Assembly: GCA_905221605.1 (NCBI GenBank)
Contig: CAJNDS010002403.1
Span: forward strand, 255,501-271,000
Length of the DNA: 15,500 bases
Reading direction: 5' to 3'
Source: Symbiodinium natans
Taxonomy: Eukaryota; Sar; Dinophyceae; Suessiales; Symbiodiniaceae
A program made the position numbers and the translations under genes. Below, piece after piece: positions 1 through 9,000 of this stretch; position 1 is the first letter of the stretch, and each line of letters opens with the position of its first letter. The notes under the pieces were generated by a model. The model made no database searches. It was not told the origin of the DNA and was given only the letters and a program-made list of their open reading frames with translations.

Positions 1-69
1 CCCCGGGGGCGCATCAGGAGCATGATGCCCCCCAAAGGGCGGGCATAAGCGACGTGTCTCAGCCCGGGG
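1..69 (-). CDS. Candidate exon for TM6, truncated by the window edge
   Basis: A strong acceptor (CTCCCTTTTTCCTAG) on the minus strand opens a frame that continues the 1192 exon in phase 2 and reads LPGLRHVAYA then RPLGGIMLLM. GL and the final L...LLM can be aligned without gaps to helix 6 of PMP38-type carriers, but the YRG or FKG before GL is shortened and a terminal gate motif is absent. Two other frames are also open, so the call is weak. The exon runs off the left end. Confidence 0.38.
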
Positions 70-3000
70 CTAGGAAAAAGGGAGCTTAGGGGCCTTGTAA
101 AGTGCTTAGAAACTTTAAGGGAGTCTAGGAGCCTCAAACGCTTAGAGATTTGAAGGGAGTTTAGGGGCCTGAAAATGCTTAGAAACATTAAGGGAGTTCA
201 GGAGCCTCAAACGCTTAGAGATTTTAAGGGAGTTTAGGGGCCTCAAAATGCTTAGAATAGAAACTTCAAGGGAGTTTAGGAGCCTCCAACGCTTAGAGAA
301 ACCCCAACCCTGTGACGGATCTGCTCGCCCCGCGCTTCTGCCTGCGCTGCCCGCCCATGGGCGCAGCCCCTTAACATAAAACCCTTGTATACCGTACATA
401 GTCCCTATCTACGTACCTTACTAGCTCTAAACGACCTAAATAACCTTATAAGGTTCCTGATCCTGTTCCTTATAAGGGTCCCGCATTTAGTCCCTTGATC
501 AACCCTAACCGCTTTAGGGCCTGTCGGCTGTATAGCTAACCCACCAGGGCTTAAAGGGGTTTTCGGGATGGCCTACCAGGCCTGAACTCAGGACACTGTG
601 TAGTGGGGGTAGATTCCAGAGAGATCGTGGAGTGCCCAACCCCGGAGTATCCCCAGAGAACCCCTGGATTGCCCAACCCTACAGGGTGGGGCCCCCTTAC
701 TATACTAACTGTAGTTAAGGGACTTATAACCTAACTTAGGGTCCTTATAACCCAATTTAGGGCCCTTATAACTCTACTTATAACGAGGGGGCCCCACCCT
801 GTAGAGTATCTTCGGAGAGTCCCTCGAGTGCTCAACCCAGAGTATCCCCAACCCCAGAGTCTCCGCAGAGAATCCCTGGAGTGCCCAAACTTAATTAGAG
901 TGTTTCTACAGAATGCCTGATATACACATATATATATATATATATATATTAGATCATATTATATTCTATTATATTATATTATATTTATATTATATTTATA
1001 TTTATATTTCTATTATATTATATTATATTATATTATATTATATTATATTATATTATATTATATTATATTATATTATATTATATTATATTATATTATATTA
1101 TATTATATATATATATATATATTTGTTATTATAAGGGAATTCCTGACTGCCCAACCCCGAGTATCCCCAAGGAATCCCTGGAGTGCCTAACAGAATCCCG
1201 TGACTGTGCAGGGTGTGGACGATTGAAGCTAAATGATTTTTGAAGCTGCCTGTGCCGTGTTCAGACACAGCGGCGCCCTCACACCCCAAACTCAGGTTTA
1301 TCTGAACCCTAAACCAAAAAGCCCTAAGCCCTAAGCCCTAAGCCCTAAACCCTAAACCTAAAACCCCAAACCCTAAACCCTCAAAGCCCAAGAGCAAAAA
1401 CTTCATGGCAAGACACCTACACAACTAACTACAACTGGAGCCTCTGTCGTACTGTGAGGAAACGTGCCTACCCTAAACCCGAAACCCTAAACCCTAAAGC
1501 CTGAAGGTATGAGGTTCCCCTACGAAATCCTAAGCTGCCTTCGCCCCACCCCCCCCCCCCCCCCCCCCCCCCCCGCACAGCGTTTTTGGGCCTCGAGAGC
1601 CGAGATCTCCACGCTCTTGACGTGCAAGGCCTTCAGGAAGTCGTAGGCAAAAAACTGAATGACCTGAGGGGTTCAGGGTTTAGGGTAGACTGAATGACCT
1701 GAGGCTGTGGGTGCTCAAAGCTTGAAAGTTTAGGGCCTAGGTCTTGGCATATTTTGGGGGGGGTTTTCCGAAATTAGGGGTTCCTTATTTTGGTCCTTGT
1801 TTGAAGGGAATCCTACTATTTGGGGGACTATATTAGGGCATCCCTTAGTCTCGTAAACTCCAGTTTAGAAACCCTAAACCCTAAACCCTAAACCCTGAAC
1901 CCAAAATCCTAAAGGGCCTCAAGAGTTTAGGGTTTAGAGCTTAGGGTCTCAGGTGGTGCGTCCTGGTCGACTGGAAAGCTTCAAAGCTTACAGAGCTTGG
2001 TTTTTGTTTGGGGGGTTTAAGGCCATGCTGAGGAGCTGGAGCTTCTCGGGAGCAATGCAGGTTTAGGGTCTAGGGTCGCTGTTGGATGGTTTTTTGGGGA
2101 GGGAACCCTCCCCCTCCCCTCCCTTCCACCCACAAAAACGCAGGAGGAGGGGGGGGGGGGGGGGGCGCGGGTGGGGGGTCGGTGCACAGTTTTTTCATGG
2201 AGGACCGTGCCACCCGCACAGCGTAAACGCACCGACCATAAGCGGTTCAGCGCGGGGGGTAGGGGCTCCTTTGGCCCCATCCCACCCCACCCACCCCACC
2301 CCAAAACAGCAGGCAGGCCCACTTGCCCCCAAAACAACAACCTTCGGGTTGGGGGATTTGGGCTTTGGGTTGAGAGGTTTAGGGCCTCTTGGGTGGGTGG
2401 CCTGAGCCGGAGGCTCTTAAATTTACCCGGAAGCCCTACAGCCCTATCCTAGACCCTAAACCCTAAACCCTAAACCTTAAACCCTAAACCCTAGACCACC
2501 CAAAGCCCCAAACCGCCCTCAACCCTATTCGAAAGCTCACAAGTACCCTAAATAGGGTTGGAACCAGTGAAAAGACAAGTTGCCCTACTAACAGCCCCAC
2601 TTATGACGACCCGAGAACCAACACACTGAACCCTCAACCTTAAAACCCACCCTTAATCCTAAAGCCTGAACCCTAAACCCCATAACCCTGAACCCTAAAA
2701 CTCAAAAAAAATCCTAAACCCCAAAACCCTAAAACCCCAGACCCTAAACCCTCGAAACCCGTCTTGCGAGGGGGCCGGATTGGCCACCAGCCACAGGGAG
2801 GTGCCGAGGCCACGCCAGAGGGCCCTGGGAGCTTGAGGGGTTTTGGGGATTAGGGGGTTTTAGGGTTTTTGGTTGTTTTTTTGTTTTAATGGTTTTTTAG
2901 GGTTTAGGGGTGTAGGGTTTTTGGGGTTTTAGGGTGTCAGGGTTATAGGGTTTCAAGGTTTGGGGTTTTGGGGTTATTGGGTTTCAGGGTTTCAGGGCTA

Positions 3001-6000
3001 TAGGGTTTTTATAGGGTTCAGGCTTTTGGGGTACACGGTTTAAGGGTTCAGGGGATTCAGGGTTTGAGGGTTAAAGGGTAGTTTCAGGGTGTCAAGGCTA
3101 TAGAGTTTTAGGCTACTTTAGGTTTTAGGGTCTCAGGGTTATGATGGGGGTATAGGGTTACAGGGTTATCGGGTTTGAGGGTTTTGGGCTTCCAGGGTTT
3201 GGGGGTTTCAGGGTTCGGGATTTCGGGGTTCTAGGATTTGGGGGTTTCAGGCTTTGACGGTTTCAGGGCTATAGGGTTTCAGGGTTCCAGAGTTTTGGGT
3301 ATTGGGTTTCAGGGTTAGAGGGTGGTAGTTGTAGGGTTATAGGGTTTGCGGTCTAGGGTTTCAGGGTCTCAGGGTTAGAGGGTTTTGGGGTTTCAGGGTC
3401 ATAGGGTCATAGGGTTGTGAGTTCAGGGTTTCAGGGATTCGGATCAGGGGGTCCGGGGTGGAGGGTTCTAGGGTCGTGGGTTTAGGCGGCGGGTTTACGC
3501 ACACAAGGGGCCATAAGGTATGGAGCTGGGGATGACAAACCCGAAGCCTAAACCCCAAACAAGCCCTCAGGTGGAATGGCTGTGCAGCTTGGGTGCTTCG
3601 AGGCTGTCCAGGGCCTAAAACCCTGAACCCCCAAGGCCAGAACCTAAGCCCCTAGATTCAGAACTTAAGGGGTTTAGGGTTTACAGGGTTTATGGTTTCT
3701 ATAGGTTTAGGGTTTAGGGTTTAGGGTTTAGGGTCTAGGGTTTAGGGTTTAGAGTTTAGGGCAGCGGTGCGCTTGCAAGGAGCCTTGCAAGTGCATTCCC
3801 GGGGCGCCACAGACCGATGTTTCAACCGAACATGCCTCGAACAAAAAGCCACCAGGTGTACCCCAAGGCCCCCTTAACAAAGGGTCCCTACTTAGGACCC
3901 TATTTGCCTACAGGTTCGCGGTAAATAAACTTCTGTGTAGTAGGTATACAGCCCTTAAAACTGGAGTTAAATAGCGTCCCAGGTTAACTTTAGGCCCTAA
4001 CCCTAAACCATAAACCCTAAACCCGAAACCCTAAACCCCAAACCCTAAACCCTAAACAAATCTAATCTGTCACGCGCCTCGCCCCCTCTTCCAGCCACAG
4101 TTGATGCACCTTGGGACCCTAAACCCATAAACCCCAAAACCCCAAAACCCCAAAACCCCTACACCCCTAAACCCCTAAACCCCATAAACCCATAAACCCC
4201 AAAACCCCAAAACCCCAACACTCCTAAACCCATAAACCCATAAACCCCTAAACCCCTAAACCGGAAACCCTTTCTAGTTGGACTACATGGCCACTTGTCA
4301 AAAAATATGGTCCCTTTTGGGGTCCTTATTCTAAGGCGGCCCCGCATATTTAGGGTACCCATATGGGTACCAAAATGATGAGAACCGACTGCATAGGGTT
4401 TTGGCTTTTGGGGCTGAGAGGATTTTGGATTCAGGGTTTAGGGCTTGTAGGGTGGGTTTAGGGCTGCTGAGGGCTTGCAGGTGCCAATAGGAGAATCCAT
4501 AGATTATACGGGGGCTGCATAGGATTAGGGCCCGAAGAACTTTTCAACCTTTTTTTCAAATTCCAGTGAGTTCGGTCTCCCAGACTCCCCTACCGTTTCG
4601 GTTTAGGGTTTAGGTAACCCCTCTAAACCCTTAAGCCTATGGCCGATGGACTCTTGCAACTTACAACCCGGAACACAACCCTCAGCCCCCAAACCCCACA
4701 GCGGTGAAGCCCCGGAGCCTAAACCCCAAGCCCCGCAGAACACCGAAACTCCCTCAACCCTAAACCCTAAACCCCTGTTTGCAGGACTGATCGACTGCTC
4801 TAGGTATATATAATCCCTAAGCCATATACCAGCGTCGACCCCCCCCCCCCCCCCCCGTTTTTGTCGGGGTGGAGTCTAGCACGCGGCTCTGCATCCGCGG
4901 TCCAGCCACGTATGTCTCACCTCCACACTCCAAGAGGCTCAGCGATAGAAGCCATAAAACCTCAACCCCTACATGCCCCTTTTTGTGTTAACCCCGAATC
5001 CTCCGTGCGCCTTAAACCCTGAAACGCTAAGCTCTGAAAATCTACGTGGCCCTGAAACCTCATGACCCTACAACATCGTAAACCCTTCAACCCCCCAAGA
5101 TCCTATACAAACCCTAAGGAAACTCGCCATCCCAGATCTGCCAAAACCCCGTATATAGGGAATATACCCCAATTTATGCTAAGGATCCTTTTAATGAATT
5201 GGGGTATATTCCTTAATTAAGTGGTTTTGGAAGATAACCCTAAACCCTAAACCCTAAATTAAACCCTAAACCCTAAAACCTAAACCCTAAACCCTAAACC
5301 CCAAACCCCAAACCCTAAACCCTAAACCCTAAACCTTTCCATGAGACATCTCTCCTGTGGCCACGGCTGTCGCGAAAACGCCTCTAGGCGCGCGTCGCTC
5401 AACGCGACCTCCTCTTAGAGCTTATAGGGCGTATGGCGTTTGTGGCGGTTTAGGGTTTAGGGTTTAGGGTTATAGGGTTATAGGGTTTGTAGAGTTTCAA
5501 GCCCTAAGCCTGAGAACCTGCCATCATACACCCTAAATCCTAGCTACACCTAAATAGGGAATGCTTGGGCGGTTTAGGGTTTAGGGTTTAGGGTTTAGGG
5601 TTTAGGGTTTAGGGTTTAGGGTTTAGGGTTTAGGGTTTAGGGTTTAGGGTAAAGTACCTCCTGTATAGGGGCAATTTGGGCCCAAGTATACAATCATGTG
5701 GTATATGGACCCTTATACACACTACAGAAGTATCAGGATTGCGTAGCCCTCAAACTCAGGCGACGGATTGGCTCCCACACTTGCAAGACTTGACGGGTTT
5801 GGTGTTTAGGCTTTGGGGTTGGGGAGGTTCGGGTTTAGGGTTTAGGGTTTAAGGCTTGGGGTTTGGGTTTAGGGTTCTACGGGTAGGCTTAGAGTGGGAG
5901 CGTTGAGGGATTGGGGTGGGAGGGGTTCCGGGCTCCAGGGGGGCTTAGATCGGAAGCTGACGTCCCAAGACCCTGAGATCTCTGACACCCTAGCAACGCT

Positions 6001-9000
6001 ACAGCCCTACACACCCTGAACCCCCAAAACCCCAAACCCTAATTCCTAAACCCCTTGAACCCCTAAATCCTAAACCCCAAAAATACCCCAAACCTCCAAG
6101 CCCCTCAACCCTAAAGTCTAAAACCCCAAAGCTTTAAGGCACCAGCAAAAGCTTTTTTAAGGGGTATCGGGCTCTCTGCGGTCTCTGCGCAGCGCTCCGG
6201 GGTGTGTAGGAACTAGGTGCTCCGCTTATTTTAGGGCTTAAAGTTTGTAGGGGGTCTAGGGTTTAGGGTGTGTACGGGGTGTAGGGTGTATGTTGGGGGG
6301 TTTGGGGGTTTAGGGTTAGGGAGAGGGTTGGGGGGGAGGGGAGGGGGGCGGCACTTCTTAGTTGGGGTTTAGGGCTTAGGATTTAGGGCGGCATCCCGCA
6401 AGTGTTTGCTGTGGCCCACTCAGGGATTAAGAGCTCAGGGGTTTAAGGGTATATAGGGGGGGTTTAGCGTCTAGAGGTTTAGGGGACAAGGGTTGAACTT
6501 CTCCCGCCTCCCCCCCCCCCCCCCCCCCCGCCCACAAAAAAAAAAAATCCCAACAGTCTAGGCTAGTAAATTACTAGGGAACCTTGGGGGACTGCATGGG
6601 GGGGGGGGGGGAGTGGAAGCAACTAGGAGCTTTAGGCTTTAGATTTCATGGAATTGCAGCATCGTTTCGGGCAGCCCTAAGCCCTAAACCCGCAACCCAA
6701 GTTTAGGGTTTAGGGTTTTAGGGTTTAGGGTTTAGGGTTTAGGGTTTAGCTGAACGAGGCTCGCACTCTCTGAGTGTGTGCTGAGAGCCAGGTTGCCTCT
6801 ACCAGGCAAGAGCGGTTTAGGGTTTAGCGTTTAGGGTTATAGGGTTAGGGTTTGCAACAGACCCCCGGCTCTGCTCACCCTTCTCCCCAAGTCCCCCAGG
6901 GCCCAAAGCTCGAGAGGGGGGGGGGGGGGGGGGGGGGGCAATCAGTGGGACCATTGGATAAACAATCCTGAGGTAGCGATGCTGTGCATCTACTTACGGC
7001 ATACGTGGATAGAGCCCTAAAGGCCACCTCAAAACCCTATTGGCTCCAGGAAGCGTGCATAAGATTCACGGAGTGCAACCCCCGATCCCTAAAACCGACA
7101 AAGCCCCCACAACCCTAAACCCTATAAACCCTAACCCTACCTTTCATTGCCTTGTTTTGAAACTCCGGGACTCAGAAAGAAGGGGTCCCCAAAGACAAGG
7201 ATACAAGGTTGCCTAAACCCTAAACCCTAAACCCTAAACCCTAAACCCTAAACCCTAAGCCCTAAGCCCTAAGCCCTAAGCCCTAAGCCCTAAGCCCTAA
7301 GCCCCTGTTTGCTAGTGCTCAAGGAATCTCACCTCGAACGCTGCTTGAGGCTGGGCTAGGGCTGCGGCCTGCTGGTGCATGGCTAGCCTGTGGTTTAGGG
7401 TTCTCCGGGTTCTTAGGGCTTAGAGCTTCATAAGGCTCAAGGTTCAGGCTTCAGGGTTCAGGCTTCAGGGTTTAGAGGATTTTTGGGCCCAAAACCCTTG
7501 AACCTTGAATCTTTGCCTTGCGCCGATTGCAACAACCCAGGTTACGAGAACCTTCAACCGAAACACGCATAATGCATCGAGTTGGGTTCTATATCAACCA
7601 AAGATTCCAAAGATAAACCCTGAACCCGAATTCCTGAGAATCAACGACTTATACAGAATAGCCCAAAGGGCCCATGTACCATTATAGTAAATTAGTTGGG
7701 CCTTAAAGGGGTTCCTATGTAGTATAGGTACAGGAAGCTACGCTCACCGAAGTTGGCCAAGCCAGGAAAGCCTAAGGAATACCGGACTTGTTCAGGGTCA
7801 AGTCCCGATAATCCCTGCAATCCGGCCCTACACCGTTAGGGTTTGGGGGATTAGAAGAGTACTCAGGGCAAAAGGACTACAGGGCCTGTAGGGGGTTCAG
7901 GGGAAACTACACACCCTGCAAATTCAACCTCCTCCCACCCCTGAACCCTGAACCCTGAACCCTGAACCCTGAACCCTGAACCCTAAACCCTAAACCCTAA
8001 ACCCTAAACCCCCTGAACATACCCGCCCTACTATACGCTAGGCTACTTGGAGGTTTATGGGTAATCAGCGAGATGTACTTCAATCCTTGCTTGGGGTCCT
8101 TGTAACCCTACTGATAACACCGTGCCAACGAACCTCCGGATAGGCAAGGGTGGGGCAGGCCATGCATGATCACAGCAGTAGCTCCTGGCAAGAAAGCAAG
8201 ACAATTGAACCGACCGCAGCCCTTGATTTGCGCGCGGAGCAGACTAGGCGAAAAAACCAAGTTCCCCAGAGATCCAACCCCAAAAACTAAAACCTGAAAC
8301 CCTGAACCCGAAACCCCTAAACGCCTAAATGCCTAAACCCTAAAATCCAAACCCTAAACCCCTTAACCCTAAACCCTAAACCCTAAACCCGAAAACCCTA
8401 AACCCCAAAAACCTAAACCCCTAAACCCAAAACCCCAAAAACCTGAACCCCTAAACCCTAAACCCCGAAAACCTAAACCCTAAACCCCATCTCAGATGGA
8501 GCCTGGGCGACCACTGAAGCCCGCCACAGCGGCTCCGTGAACACCTCGGCGTGGCATCTCTGCAGCTACACTTCGAGGTCCCAAGGTCAAGGGTTTAGGG
8601 TTTAGGGTTTGGGATGGTTTGGGGTTTAGGGTTTGGGGTTTAGGGTTCAGGGTTCAGGGTTTAGGGTTTAGGGTTTGGGGTTCAGGGTTGAGGGGTTAAG
8701 ACTCGTACCCGTACCCCTTAAGGTCGTAGCAGAAGCTCCTGTAAGACTCCGAATATGGTCCTTGTACTACCTTCGGGATCTTTAAAAAAGGGGCCCCCAA
8801 ACCCACACCTCAGGGGTCCAAGGGTGTCCCATGACAAGAGGAGATCACGTTTTGAACGAAATCTTTTGAGCGAAAGGTTTTGAATGACAAGTTTGTTCGG
8901 TCTTTTGGTGCCTTGCAGACTTGTCCCTTGAAGGCGCTTGGCCTTTGGGGTTCTTTGAAAGAGTATTGTAGCACATCGAAACTGCCAGCTCTAAGAAATT

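Larger units (their letters stand above)
613..1190. repeat. Interrupted array of a ~35-bp unit
   Basis: Copies of a unit resembling GAGTATCCCCAGAGAATCC followed by CTGGAGTGCCCAACCC occur at about 613-680, 804-890 and 1133-1190. The array is broken by the foldback element at 679-804 and by the AT-rich tract at 922-1131. The left end of the 1192 exon's intron overlaps the last copy. Confidence 0.65.
70..1191 (-). other. Intron between third-matrix-helix exon and TM6 candidate
   Basis: GT-AG intron of 1122 nt. It holds the alternating tandem repeat at 81-301, an AT-leaning unique island at 370-600, a dispersed unit of about 35 bp (GAGTATCCCC...GTGCCCAAC) at 613-680, 804-890 and 1133-1190, a foldback element at 679-804 and the AT-rich tract at 922-1131. 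A short plus-strand frame at 298-372 (ending at a stop) is open but unrecognised. Confidence 0.4.
2825..4077 (-). other. Intron between second-matrix-helix and TM4 exons
   Basis: GC-AG intron of 1253 nt. It is dominated by a degenerate G-rich tract at 2831-3480, with telomere-like arrays at 3667-3762 and 3991-4056. Unique islands at 3481-3660 and 3763-3990 contain frames open on both strands; the latter includes a 9-bp inverted repeat, CTTGCAAGG/CCTTGCAAG, at 3772-3791. Confidence 0.5.
4585..8502 (-). other. Large intron (3.9 kb) between PLW exon and linker exon
   Basis: GC-AG span filled with about a dozen telomere-like arrays in both orientations (for example 5234-5334, 5448-5492, 5573-5650, 5835-5875, 6000-6135, 6225-6380, 6703-6749, 7213-7302, 7938-8013, 8279-8488), homopolymers at 4839-4856, 6510-6529, 6598-6611 and 6916-6938, a foldback element at 5133-5238, and unique islands of 50-250 bp. 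Several islands are open on one or both strands (plus 5757-5797, 6164-6200, 8149-8246; minus 5335-5411, 4921-4955) but none matches a family I know. Confidence 0.45.

Noticed and set aside
913-1134. A 73-codon YYIIL-repeat ORF.
   Set aside because: It is a translation of the TATTA/TA tract.
2017-2452. Overlapping ORFs of 93-107 codons on both strands.
   Set aside because: They run through a 17-nt G homopolymer and telomere-like sequence; composition follows the repeats and no motif is visible.
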